DNA of 64,000 nt, from the NCBI RefSeq assembly GCF_001939075.1, contig NZ_MPTA01000008.1, forward strand, positions 62,001-126,000, read 5' to 3'. Positions within the stretch are counted from its first letter, which is position 1, and each line of letters starts with the position of its first letter. The notes beneath the pieces were generated by a model, which saw only the letters and a list, made by a program, of their open reading frames with translations, made no database searches and was not told where the DNA came from. A program made the position numbers and the translations under genes. Source of the DNA: Paenisporosarcina indica. Lineage in GTDB: Bacteria; Bacillota; Bacilli; Bacillales_A; Planococcaceae. Below, piece after piece: positions 8,760 through 17,620 of the stretch.

Positions 8760-8782
8760 GGTGAATCCCCCTTTCAGTACCT

Positions 8783-9490
8783 TTAAGATTCAACAATGAT
8801 CTGAACCATATTTTCATCTACATCAAGATTCACCGAATCCGGTATTTTCAAATAAAGGATTGGACCTTGGTTGGACATATCACTGAAAGTGTTGTCCCTT
8901 TCCTCCTTTAACTGTTTGAATAGGAAATCATACTGGAAAAATGACATGGAGATGGGTAAGTTTTTCTTTTCCATAATCGTTAATTTTTCAGCGGTCCATT
9001 CAAGTTTAATATCATCCATATAATCCCTTACCTCGTAGTCATTGATGACATGCAACCCTTTGTATAATGAAGCTACGACTTTTCTATCCGTGTTTTCAAT
9101 TCGTTCAATGAACACGGTTAGAGGCATTGAATAGATGTTGTCGTTCACAATCTTGAATGTGTTGCTTTCCAATTCTTTCGACCATTGTTCTTCGATAAGA
9201 CTGGTGGCTACATCCCCCTCGTTCCCTTGAGAAAGATTGAGATATACATCATTGAATTGCTCTATTTTATCAGCAGCCACTTTTTCATACGACGGTTCTG
9301 AAGGCGAGATAAATGCTGCTGCAATCGTGAACCCACCTAAAATAACGATATATCCAATCAGTAGCCATTTTGTACTTGTTGAATTCAATTTAAATATTGC
9401 TCTAATTTTAGAGTTTTCATTTTTCATAACCTTTATTGCGATACTCATCGTCACGATAAGAATAAGAGAGAAAACCACAACAGTATTCAT
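8783..9490 (-). CDS. Membrane-anchored extracytoplasmic protein of ABC operon (copy 1)
   Basis: 235 residues. Two N-terminal hydrophobic segments (about 3-18 and 43-63) are followed by a soluble domain ending in GPILYLKIPDSVNLDVDENM. The same layout and sequence motifs occur in the gene at 7282-7992, so this is one half of a duplicated module. Its start overlaps the stop of the upstream permease gene by 4 bp. It may be the accessory or substrate-sensing part of the transporter. I know no named family. Confidence 0.7.
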   Translation of the reverse strand: MNTVVVFSLILIVTMSIAIKVMKNENSKIRAIFKLNSTSTKWLLIGYIVILGGFTIAAAFISPSEPSYEKVAADKIEQFNDVYLNLSQGNEGDVATSLIEEQWSKELESNTFKIVNDNIYSMPLTVFIERIENTDRKVVASLYKGLHVINDYEVRDYMDDIKLEWTAEKLTIMEKKNLPISMSFFQYDFLFKQLKEERDNTFSDMSNQGPILYLKIPDSVNLDVDENMVQIIVES

Positions 9491-10230
9491 AGTCGCACCT
9501 CCTGACTATCCGAAACCACCCAGGAAATGAAGAATAGGATGCCACTGGTGATGCTTATTTTAAGTAGCAGTAAAACCAAACTGCTTTCATGCATAATGAA
9601 ATAGATCAGAAAATTAATGGGCGTTCCTACTGAATCAACGCTGATTGCCCCAAGAACAATTAAAAACAGGCTGATTCCAATTCCTACCCACTTATTTCGT
9701 TGAATAATTGAACCGATGCTATAGGCAGCTGCACTGATTAGTATTAAATAACTCAGTAACACCAATGTACTGGAAATAGTCTCGGAAAACGTTAGGCTGT
9801 TTGTCAGTATCAAGTCATCATTTCTTAGAAACAAGTAAACTTTCAACACGTTCAATGCCAAAAATGAAGTGACAGTTCCAAGTAACGCCAATAAAATCAT
9901 AAAAATGAAGTTAGCCAATAGTCTGCTCCATCGCGTACTGACAAATGTGAAGTCGTCATCCCTGTAGGCCCTCGTCGTCAATAACAGGGTATTAAGAAAC
10001 AACCACATGGCAGTCATTCCCATTAAAACACTACTACTGAAATAACTAACAGAAATGGATCTTCCATATCCAGGCTCAGTCATGGAGCCTTCTCCTAAAG
10101 TTGAAATAAACAATCCCAGGAATTGCAGGATAATTAATGAATGAAATATTCCCGTGTAGGATTTCACTTTGAACTGTACTTGCTTTTTTACGACATCAAT
10201 CAAGCTCACTTCGTTCAAAGACACGGTCAA
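9487..10230 (-). CDS. ABC-transporter permease-like membrane protein (copy 1)
   Basis: 247 residues with about six membrane helices. It is paralogous to 7989-8759 (shared N-terminal VVKKQVQFKVKSY and the FVSTRWSRLL motif). Its start lies 35 bp inside the end of the ATPase gene, an unusually long overlap that argues for tight co-translation with its ATPase. Together they should form a YtrB-type ABC exporter or cell-wall-antibiotic response transporter. The substrate cannot be read from sequence. Confidence 0.75.
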   Translation of the reverse strand: MTVSLNEVSLIDVVKKQVQFKVKSYTGIFHSLIILQFLGLFISTLGEGSMTEPGYGRSISVSYFSSSVLMGMTAMWLFLNTLLLTTRAYRDDDFTFVSTRWSRLLANFIFMILLALLGTVTSFLALNVLKVYLFLRNDDLILTNSLTFSETISSTLVLLSYLILISAAAYSIGSIIQRNKWVGIGISLFLIVLGAISVDSVGTPINFLIYFIMHESSLVLLLLKISITSGILFFISWVVSDSQEVRL

Positions 10231-11092
10231 TTCCTCCTTCTTGGCTATCGGTCAAGTAGATGAATGCCTCATTGGCAGTAAGGTTTGAAAAGGTCAGCTT
10301 CGGGAAATTTTCACGACGTATGTAGTTATTAACTTGGACAATAGCCATTGCCATTCCAGGAACCACTTCGTTAATGGACAGCTTATTATGCATCGAAGTA
10401 AATTCACTCACTGCCGCTTTGTCTCCTTTAACAGCCACAACACTTTCTTTCAGCTCAGAAACAGATAGGTGCATGAAGGCGTTCTGATTATGAATAATGA
10501 GTACGTCTTCCAGTAGGTTTTCAATCTCTTCCAAGTGATGGCTTGAAAGTAAAATCGTTCTCGGATATGCTAAGTAATCTTTTAATAAAGCGCGGTAAAA
10601 ATCTTTACGTACTGCTGCATCCATACCTGTGGTAGGTTCATCATAAATGGTCAATGGACAGCGTGCAGCAAATCCGATGATCGCGTGAAATGTACTGCGC
10701 ATGCCTTTTGATAAGTTCTGGACATACGCCTTTTGTGGCAGTTGGAAATATGTCATTAGTTCTTTCGCCAGCGGTTCGTTCCAATTTGGATAGAACCGTG
10801 CAAACGAATTGAGCAGTTCTCTTAAAGTCAACGACGTTGGCAAACTCATCTGATCATCAATGAAAATGGAATTCGCCGAAACCTTTAAACTCGTGAAAGG
10901 ATTTTCTTCCATTACCCGCAATTCACCACTCGTTTTCTTCAAATATCCCGCGATTAATTTCATGAAGGTTGTTTTGCCAGCACCATTGCGCCCAATGACC
11001 CCTGTGATGGTGTTTTCTCGAATGATGCAGTTTAGATTGGATAACGCTGAATGCGAACGATATTTTTTTGATAGTTTTTTACATTCAATCAT
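10196..11092 (-). CDS. ABC transporter ATP-binding protein (YtrB-like)
   Basis: A 298-residue ATPase. Walker A is GRNGAGKTTFMKLIAGYL near residues 33-50, the Q-loop is replaced by a DDQMSLP stretch, the signature is LSKGMRST, Walker B is PLTIYDEPTTGMD and the H-loop is LLSSHHLEEIE. The C-terminal ~80 residues match the regulatory extension seen in YtrB-type ATPases. It follows a YtrA-type GntR repressor with a 4-bp overlap and precedes two permease-like genes. This layout resembles ytrAB of B. subtilis, which responds to peptidoglycan-targeting antibiotics. The same role here is an inference. Confidence 0.92.
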   Translation of the reverse strand: MIECKKLSKKYRSHSALSNLNCIIRENTITGVIGRNGAGKTTFMKLIAGYLKKTSGELRVMEENPFTSLKVSANSIFIDDQMSLPTSLTLRELLNSFARFYPNWNEPLAKELMTYFQLPQKAYVQNLSKGMRSTFHAIIGFAARCPLTIYDEPTTGMDAAVRKDFYRALLKDYLAYPRTILLSSHHLEEIENLLEDVLIIHNQNAFMHLSVSELKESVVAVKGDKAAVSEFTSMHNKLSINEVVPGMAMAIVQVNNYIRRENFPKLTFSNLTANEAFIYLTDSQEGGIDRVFERSELD

Positions 11093-11478
11093 TCTTGTCT
11101 CTCCCCAATATTTTTCATTTTCGCTCTATTTAACATGTCAATCAGTTCATCAAAAGGTACTTCCAGGCGCTCTGCTTCATCCACAATTCCATTTACGAGA
11201 AGTGTTAGTTTTTCATTTTTTCGTTTTGATAAAATAACGCTTCTAGCATGGGGTGTCACGAACATGCCTAGCCCTCTTTTCTTATACAAAATGTCATTTT
11301 CAAATAAAATAGACAGACCCTTTCCCGCGGTAGCTGGGTTAATCGTAAATAAATCCGCCAATTGATATTGTGAATATATTTTGTCATCCGGCCCGAATTG
11401 TCCCCGCAGTATCTCGTTTTCAAGCCATTCTGCCACTTGAATATAAATGGGAAGATCCGATTCTTCGTAGAACTTCAA
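11089..11478 (-). CDS. GntR family regulator, YtrA subfamily
   Basis: A 129-residue repressor. The N-terminal wHTH reads LPIYIQVAEWLENEILRGQF, then YSQYQLADLFTINPATAGKGLSIL and a wing KRGLGMFV, followed by a short helical tail. YtrA proteins lack the large effector domain of other GntR types, as here. I chose TTG 11478 because AAGGAGG lies 8 nt upstream; an ATG at 11502 adds eight unconserved residues and has no RBS. The first gene of the six-gene ABC operon, it probably represses that operon through the palindrome at 11526-11541. Confidence 0.9.
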   Translation of the reverse strand: MKFYEESDLPIYIQVAEWLENEILRGQFGPDDKIYSQYQLADLFTINPATAGKGLSILFENDILYKKRGLGMFVTPHARSVILSKRKNEKLTLLVNGIVDEAERLEVPFDELIDMLNRAKMKNIGERQE

Positions 11479-11525
11479 AAGCGCGCCTCCTTCCACTACC
11501 ATATTCTAGGTGCATCACTGTTATA

Positions 11526-11558
11526 ATGTACTATATTACATCCTCTATATATTTACAA
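11526..11558 (-). promoter_or_regulatory. Promoter and GntR operator of the YtrA-type operon
   Basis: On the minus strand TTGTAA (11553-11558) and TATAGT (11530-11535) are spaced by 17 bp. The -10 is embedded in the palindrome ATGTA-N6-TACAT (11526-11541), the spacing expected for a short GntR/YtrA site. Repressor binding would block the -10. Confidence 0.65.
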
Positions 11559-11674
11559 CTGGAAATAAGAATTTCTTTCTTTGGAGAAACTTTCACTTTA
11601 ATTGGCGTACCTTTCCCCTAGAATGGATTAACACTAACCAAAGTCTCCTGACTCACGCTCTTTTTCTCCACAAA

Positions 11675-11704
11675 AAAAGCAACTTCACTGAGGAAGTTGC
11701 TTTT
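11675..11704. terminator. Terminator, 12-bp perfect stem
   Basis: AAAAGCAACTTC, then a 6-nt loop, then GAAGTTGCTTTT. It terminates the DinB gene leftward, with a T-run continuing on the minus strand. It is about 200 bp downstream of the divergent GntR promoter, so only the DinB use is clear. Confidence 0.85.
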
Positions 11705-11711
11705 CTATCAT

Positions 11712-12209
11712 TCATTCCGGAGCTTCTCCGCCATACGCCGCCCAATCTTCACGTGACGGACCATACATGCCAACTAGAGGTAGACCTGCTTGACGCATAA
11801 GGACCGTAAGTTGCCCGCGATGGTGAATTTGGTGTTTCACTACCATATTAAGGGTTTGTGCATTCGACCACATTTCGCCGTACATATCGTTCTCATCAGC
11901 AAGTTTGACATCGCTCCATTTACGAACGGATTCAGTGAAACCTTGATTTGCTTGACGATAACCGTCCGCAATTTCTTTTGCAGTTGCGGGTAATGCAGCA
12001 TCTTGATGAGGTGCTTCAAATTCAAGACCCATACGTGACAGCATTTCGTGCAGTGAAATGACAATATGCCAAGCTAAGAAACCTAATGAGCGTTCCCCTT
12101 CTTTAACTTGTGTCCCTAACGAATCATCCGACAATAAGTCCAATAACTTTTGCGTGGATTCACTTTCATACGTCCAATCTGCAACAAATTCTTCAATTGT
12201 GTGATACAT
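11712..12209 (-). CDS. DinB family metal-binding four-helix protein
   Basis: A 165-residue DinB/YfiT-like protein. The family folds into a four-helix bundle with a metal held by three His: here the AWH motif near residue 48 and HQIHHRGQ near 127-133, the usual spacing. Some relatives are thiol transferases (bacillithiol, BstA) and others remain uncharacterised. It is a single gene with its own terminator. Nothing in the neighbourhood identifies the substrate. Confidence 0.88.
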   Translation of the reverse strand: MYHTIEEFVADWTYESESTQKLLDLLSDDSLGTQVKEGERSLGFLAWHIVISLHEMLSRMGLEFEAPHQDAALPATAKEIADGYRQANQGFTESVRKWSDVKLADENDMYGEMWSNAQTLNMVVKHQIHHRGQLTVLMRQAGLPLVGMYGPSREDWAAYGGEAPE

Positions 12210-12496
12210 ATACTTCCTCCTAAAAAGTTTAATCTCTTTGTGTATTTTCGTGATAACACGGCAAATACCCTCTTATTCTCGTTCAATTGTCTCCAATTTC
12301 GTTTAACTCCATTCTATCCTCTCTTCTTACAACCACTTTTCAGTCTCCCTTTTGAGGACGGGGAATATTCAAAAGAGCATCAAAGGGTTTCATAAATCTT
12401 TTTTTTGGGAATTCATTGGAATATTGAAACTTTTCAGTGACTGTAAGAGTCTAATGATTAATGAATAATTCGGATGGGAATGGGATGGGTTGATAT

Positions 12497-12868
12497 ATGA
12501 AAAAGTGGATATTACCGATTGTTATATTGTTAATTCTCTGTGCAAACGTCGTACTTTCAACAAAAGTTCATTACCCGGAACTCCCATTTACTAATAAAAC
12601 CAAGCTGGAAGTGGCGAATCTTGCGGCCACATCGACTTTACCCCTTTCAAAAATAACGCAACAAAATGGATCCGTATGGTTTATTACGGATGATCCCGAA
12701 GATGTGGCCCTCCATTCCCTAAAGCAACGAATGACACAAAACGGCTGGGAATATGTTTCACAGAGCGGATCTGGTTACTTATTTGAAAAAGGTTCAGAAA
12801 AGGTTGAGATTGAATGCCAAAAATGGACAAGCAACTACCTTCTATTTCAATTGCCTATTGGGTTATAA
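12497..12868 (+). CDS. Secreted or membrane-anchored hypothetical protein
   Basis: 123 residues. A basic N-terminus and a hydrophobic stretch ILPIVILLILCANVVL form a signal peptide or anchor. The remaining ~100 residues are soluble, with a compact alpha/beta appearance (VWFITDDPEDVALHSLKQRM and YLFEKGSEKVEIE). I do not recognise the family. It is monocistronic, with a terminator at 12944-12980. The ATG at 12497 is preceded by GGATGGGTTGATAT, a moderate ribosome-binding site. Confidence 0.65.
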   Translation: MKKWILPIVILLILCANVVLSTKVHYPELPFTNKTKLEVANLAATSTLPLSKITQQNGSVWFITDDPEDVALHSLKQRMTQNGWEYVSQSGSGYLFEKGSEKVEIECQKWTSNYLLFQLPIGL

Positions 12869-12943
12869 GAAGTCCAAGGGTTTAATGATAATTATCGCTC
12901 AAATCCACCCCATAATCTAATACCATTTATTGAAACCATTACA

Positions 12944-12980
12944 AAAAGAGGCTACCCAGTAATCTGGAGTATCCTCTTTT
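12944..12980 (+). terminator. Terminator between convergent genes
   Basis: An imperfect stem, AAAAGAGGCTACCCAG paired with CTGGAGTATCCTCTTTT. It sits between the plus-strand secreted protein and the minus-strand MMPL gene and can serve both. Confidence 0.75.
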
Positions 12981-12993
12981 CTAACTTCTATTG

Positions 12994-15594
12994 TTATTTT
13001 TTCTTTTTCATTCCAAACGGCCACCATACACCGCGATCAAACGACACTGTAATCGCTGGAATCAGCAACGGCAAGACGATTAAGCCATAAAGCAGCAATC
13101 CAATGACGACGATGGAAGCAATTTGCATTAAGCTTAGTACGCCCGAAGGCATCATTGCCCCAAAAGTACCCGCCAATATAATCGCGGCCGTAATAATAAC
13201 AGTACCCATTTTCGCCATCGATAGACGCATGGCTTCACGGACGGTTATTCCACTTTCTGCTTCTTCGCGGAATCGATCGAGTAAGAAAATCGAATAGTCG
13301 ACACCAAGTGCGACTAGCATGACGAATCCGAAGAATGGTACAGCCCAACTAATACCATCAAAGCCAAGTATGTTCTCAAAAATCAACTCAGCGATTGAGA
13401 TTGACGTGAAGTACGTCAATAACAACGAACCAATCATAAACAACGGCATGATCAAAGAACGGAACAATATAGCCAATACCACGAACAAACTCACTAGCAT
13501 AATCACCACGGTGCTGGAGAAATCACTTGAAGAAATATCTGCTAAGTCACTGTTTACACTCGAAATCCCAGCGAAAGCGATGTCTGCATCTTCAAGCGGT
13601 GTCCCTTTCAGCTCTGAAGCAACTGCTTCTTTTAATCGATGCACGGTGTCAATGGCTTCTGGTGAATACGGATCATCAGATAGAATAACTTCCATCTTCA
13701 ATCCATTGCCGTCAGCGAAGGTGTACCGTTCTAACACTTGAGCAAAGTCTTCACTTTCAAGTGTCCCTGCAGGAATGAAAAGACCTGTGTCTCGCACACT
13801 GACACTTTCACTCATGGCAGTCATCATGTCCCCGACTTCTGTTAATTCTTCAGCAATTTGCACAAGTCCCTCGTTGCTTGCACCAAGCCCCTCAACTAGC
13901 TGAGATAGTCCTTCAGTCTCGCTTCCTGCACTAGCCAACCTTTGTTGAATTTGTCCAAGATGACTACTTATCGCAGTTAATGTCCCGACTGTTTGCTGAA
14001 TGTTTCCTGTCTTTTGCAAGCCTTTTGAGGTTAACGTCAGTTGTTCATTTAATTGACCAAGTCCTACCGCTACTTCAGTTAAACCACTACCACTACCCGC
14101 ACCTGCTAAACCAGTCTGCATTTGCTCGAGTCCCGCTCCGATTTCTGTTAACCCATCACTAACCTCTGCCAATCCATCTGCTATTAAGCCAATTTGTTGA
14201 TCGACATATAAATCTTCAATGACATCTCCAGTAGGACGCGTAACCGTACGAATTCTATCCACGCCTTCAATTTGTTCAAATCGTTGACTCAAACGTTCTA
14301 CATACGGAATCATTTCCTCGGTAGCTAACTTCTCGTCAGATTCGATAATTACCTGAACCGGTAATGAATCGCCACTACCAAAGCCTTTTTCAATCGCATG
14401 CAAGCCCTGAACCGATTCATAGTCATCACCGATTTCATCCACTGTGTTGAACGACAATGAATTGTCGTATGTCAGCAATAGAGGAACGGTCAATATCGCT
14501 ACAACCAACATAGAGATGACTGGACGATTAACGGAAAGCTTGCTCATTGTGCTCCATATTTTACTATCGTGATGAGCAGCCGATTTTTTTGAAGGCCAGA
14601 ATAATTTTTCTTTTAAAATCAACATAAACACTGGCACTATGGTAAACAACACAATCAATAAAACAAAAATCCCGACCGCTACTGCTACGGCTGATTTAAA
14701 TATCGGAAAATCAGCAAAACCAATGGCGAAGAATCCAATAAATACGGCAAGGCCGCTAATCAACAAGGTGCGACCAGCTGTTTTATAAGTATTAATAATT
14801 GCTTCTTCTACCGCATGGCCAGCCGATAATTCTTCTTTGTATCGACTTAATAATAAAATACAATAGTCAGTCCCAATCCCGAAAAGAATAGCTACCAGGA
14901 ATATTTGTGTGTAGTTCGAAACCGGAAAGCCAAACCATTCAATGAAGAACGCCACTAGTGATTGGCTCAACAAATAAGAAATCCCTACTGCCACCAATGG
15001 AATGAAAGGTGTGACAATCGAACGGAATACGATAAGCAATAATCCAAAAATCAATACTACCGTAATAATTTCGGTACGCTTCAAACCTTCTTGTGCGCTT
15101 TTGTTTACATCATTATTAATGATGGCTTCACCTGTAACATAAGCCGTCATGTCAGATGGAATGATACTTACGCGAACTTCATTTGCTACTTCATTAACTT
15201 CTTCATCAGTCCCATCCACTGTAATGGGAATGAGCACTGTTTTTTTATTTTCAGAGATCAGCTGTTTTTCCAGTTCTTCATTTCCCACTGGGTTTAATAC
15301 GCTAGTTACATGATCTCCTAGTGATTCGATATCCTTCGCCATCATACTTAATTGGTCACGCACATTATCTGTCAATGCTTCATTCAGTTCTATGACAACG
15401 GATATGGTTTGATCACTCTCATCAGCATCTCGGAGCATTTGAGCAGCAATTTGTGATGAAGCATCTTCGGATAGTTGGAATGAACCCGCTTCCTCGGCTT
15501 GCTTTGTTAAGTTCGGAGCAATCAGAAACAAGACAATGGTAATCACGAGTAAACCAATTGTAATAGGCCATTTTAATGTCAATATCGTTTTCAT
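12994..15594 (-). CDS. MMPL/RND family transporter (YdgH-like)
   Basis: An 866-residue proton-driven exporter of the MMPL family. It has a tandem layout: TM1, an extracytoplasmic domain, TMs 2-6, then the same again. The RND proton-relay motifs appear in both halves as GIGTDYCILLLSRYKEE and ALGVDYSIFLLDRFREE. The second extracytoplasmic loop holds a long heptad-like stretch rich in GL, such as EVSDGLTEIGAGLEQ and MQTGLAG, probably a coiled coil reaching across the wall. A MarR regulator lies 3 bp upstream, as in the B. subtilis ydgG-ydgH pair. The substrate is unknown; lipids, drugs or surfactants are plausible. Confidence 0.92.
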   Translation of the reverse strand: MKTILTLKWPITIGLLVITIVLFLIAPNLTKQAEEAGSFQLSEDASSQIAAQMLRDADESDQTISVVIELNEALTDNVRDQLSMMAKDIESLGDHVTSVLNPVGNEELEKQLISENKKTVLIPITVDGTDEEVNEVANEVRVSIIPSDMTAYVTGEAIINNDVNKSAQEGLKRTEIITVVLIFGLLLIVFRSIVTPFIPLVAVGISYLLSQSLVAFFIEWFGFPVSNYTQIFLVAILFGIGTDYCILLLSRYKEELSAGHAVEEAIINTYKTAGRTLLISGLAVFIGFFAIGFADFPIFKSAVAVAVGIFVLLIVLFTIVPVFMLILKEKLFWPSKKSAAHHDSKIWSTMSKLSVNRPVISMLVVAILTVPLLLTYDNSLSFNTVDEIGDDYESVQGLHAIEKGFGSGDSLPVQVIIESDEKLATEEMIPYVERLSQRFEQIEGVDRIRTVTRPTGDVIEDLYVDQQIGLIADGLAEVSDGLTEIGAGLEQMQTGLAGAGSGSGLTEVAVGLGQLNEQLTLTSKGLQKTGNIQQTVGTLTAISSHLGQIQQRLASAGSETEGLSQLVEGLGASNEGLVQIAEELTEVGDMMTAMSESVSVRDTGLFIPAGTLESEDFAQVLERYTFADGNGLKMEVILSDDPYSPEAIDTVHRLKEAVASELKGTPLEDADIAFAGISSVNSDLADISSSDFSSTVVIMLVSLFVVLAILFRSLIMPLFMIGSLLLTYFTSISIAELIFENILGFDGISWAVPFFGFVMLVALGVDYSIFLLDRFREEAESGITVREAMRLSMAKMGTVIITAAIILAGTFGAMMPSGVLSLMQIASIVVIGLLLYGLIVLPLLIPAITVSFDRGVWWPFGMKKKK

Positions 15595-15597
15595 CTG

Positions 15598-16041
15598 TTA
15601 CTCTCCATTCGTTTTCAGAATTTCTTTTAACTTGCGGAACGTCATTAGGAATTGCTCAATTTCTTGATCGTCAACTTGATTAATAAGGAGTTTTTCAATA
15701 TAGCCATGTAGCACTTCATTCGAGTGCTTCGCTGCTACTCTGCCTTTTTCGGTTAAATCCAGTAATTTTTCTCGCTTATCATCTGATTGCAGTACATGTA
15801 ATAACTCTTTATCCTTCAACTTTTTTAATCGGTTGGATACGGCACTTTTATGCACACCCTGGAGCATCGCTATTCGTCCTGCTGTCATTGCACCTTCTTT
15901 GGCGATGATGTTTAGCACTTGCATTTGTTCGGGTGAGTACTCTTTCCAAAGCGGGTCTTCCACGCTACGTAATACGCGTTCAGTCCCATAAATCAGAACT
16001 TGCTGAAACAATTCTACGGCTTCTTGTATTCTTTTATCCAA
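15598..16041 (-). CDS. MarR family repressor (YdgG-like)
   Basis: A 147-residue winged-helix MarR protein. The HTH reads EQMQVLNIIAKEGAMTAGRIA, then QGVHKSAVSNRLKKLKDKELL, with the wing SDDKREKLLDLTEKGR. The start is TTG 16041, with AGGGGG about 9 nt upstream. Two inverted repeats at 16044-16060 and 16070-16088 flank the RBS and should be its operators. It is the first gene of the MarR-MMPL operon, so it probably represses the exporter until a lipophilic ligand binds. Confidence 0.93.
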   Translation of the reverse strand: MDKRIQEAVELFQQVLIYGTERVLRSVEDPLWKEYSPEQMQVLNIIAKEGAMTAGRIAMLQGVHKSAVSNRLKKLKDKELLHVLQSDDKREKLLDLTEKGRVAAKHSNEVLHGYIEKLLINQVDDQEIEQFLMTFRKLKEILKTNGE

Positions 16042-16043
16042 AA

Positions 16044-16088
16044 TAGTTTACCCCCTAAACCAATACATTTAGTTTAGAGGATAAACTA
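16044..16088 (-). promoter_or_regulatory. Two MarR operator candidates
   Basis: A perfect repeat TAGTTTA-N5-TAAACTA is at 16070-16088. A related copy TAGTTTA-N5-TAAAC is at 16044-16060, overlapping the RBS. Their centres are about 26 bp apart. Confidence 0.6.
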
Positions 16089-16218
16089 TATATAGTCAAT
16101 AAATGAATTTTTACAAATTGGTGATAGGAGAGTGGCTTTTGTCCTTGGATTATAAATCATTTCTGATGTGCATTCATGTCAAAACAAAAAAATCCCCTCA
16201 AATTAATGAAGAGATTTT

Positions 16219-17463
16219 CTATAGTAATTTTAACCCATTCTTCGTGTTAATGCGGTTACGCCCTTTGTCTTTCGCGCCTAGTAACAATTGATCCGCAACC
16301 ACATATGCTCGTTCCATGGGTAGTTTATCTGTCATTTCATCGAAATATAAACCAAATGAAACTGTGTAAGAGATTGTCCTCTTGGTCCCATTGAAATCTA
16401 CACTAACAGGGTGCACACTTACATGCATACGCAATTTTTCGAGTAGTTCACCACATTCTTCAAAGCTACGCCCTCTTAAAAACAACGTAAATTCTTCCCC
16501 ACCAGTACGAAAAAGCCCATCGTCTACATTTACATGTGCTTTTAATATCTCAGCAAAGTGCTGAATTACTTTGTCCCCAACTGCATGGTTATACGAATCA
16601 TTTATACGCTTAAATTTATCGATATCAGCGACTACGATTCCAACTTTTTCACCTGTACCATTAATTTCAGCCATTTGCTTATCCATCCACGCCCGGTTAG
16701 ATAAACCCGTCATGAAATCGGTGTAAGCCATTTTCCGAAAACGGTCACGTTCCAATTCATTTTGAATACTTTCTTGCTTGGAAACGTATGACCTGCTGAC
16801 TACATAGTTTAATGCAAATACGATAATCAGCATTTCCCACTGACTTTCCATGAGGAAATAGTATAGAAGACTATTGGTCAATGCAACTTTTCCTACATCG
16901 AGCAAGGTTCTATTCTTAAAGTGCGCTAACACTTCAGTCCAAGTGTGTAAATTGTTACTCAAATATAAATAGGATGTAAGAAGTATATCTGATTGGAAGT
17001 TAATGATTATAGTTGTCACAAAGAAAAGAATGAAATAACCAAATGGGATACTTTCTGCAAAGGGGTACAAGGAGTAAAAAAATATAAATGCCACGGTATT
17101 ATACAAAACGAAAGAACTGATATTGTATAAAGTATCTGCTAATTCATTAGGATCAGCAGTATTGGCATATTTCCGTTGAAAATAAATGGTGAATCTGTGC
17201 ACGATTTCATAGATTAACAACCCAAATGGTCCTGCGAATGCAGCAAACGATTGGCTGTAAGTAATTCCATAATCTATATTGGTAGTACCTTTACGCTGAA
17301 TTATTCTCAGGTGAGCATAGAAAGCCGAGAAAAGCAGGTAGATGATGAACGCTATAATATACTTGTAAAGGTCTACATGAAGCGGTGCAAATGACAAGCT
17401 CCAGAAAACACTTATCACGATTAGTACAATGTCAAATAACTTAGACTTCCACACAAAAAGCAC
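16219..17463 (-). CDS. Membrane-bound diguanylate cyclase (GGDEF)
   Basis: 414 residues. The first ~200 residues hold six to seven membrane helices and form a sensor region, and the C-terminal ~160 residues are a GGDEF domain. The domain keeps an active GGEEF signature (FRTGGEEFTLF), the DFMTGLSNR entry motif and the metal site VGIVVADIDKFKRIND, so it should make c-di-GMP from two GTP. No EAL domain is present. GTG 17463 gives the longest reading; GTG 17454 is equally possible on RBS spacing. The gene is not in an operon. Confidence 0.92.
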   Translation of the reverse strand: MLFVWKSKLFDIVLIVISVFWSLSFAPLHVDLYKYIIAFIIYLLFSAFYAHLRIIQRKGTTNIDYGITYSQSFAAFAGPFGLLIYEIVHRFTIYFQRKYANTADPNELADTLYNISSFVLYNTVAFIFFYSLYPFAESIPFGYFILFFVTTIIINFQSDILLTSYLYLSNNLHTWTEVLAHFKNRTLLDVGKVALTNSLLYYFLMESQWEMLIIVFALNYVVSRSYVSKQESIQNELERDRFRKMAYTDFMTGLSNRAWMDKQMAEINGTGEKVGIVVADIDKFKRINDSYNHAVGDKVIQHFAEILKAHVNVDDGLFRTGGEEFTLFLRGRSFEECGELLEKLRMHVSVHPVSVDFNGTKRTISYTVSFGLYFDEMTDKLPMERAYVVADQLLLGAKDKGRNRINTKNGLKLL

Positions 17464-17620
17464 CTACTTCATCATAACTATCCAGATTATATCACATAGA
17501 TGAGTGGGGACTTGTAGAATGGTTCAGTTTATTTCTTAATAATTTGCAGTGCCTCTTTTTTATACTATAGGATAAAGAGAGTCATCTGTCCCTCAAAGTT
17601 TTACACCTCCCTTTACCTAA

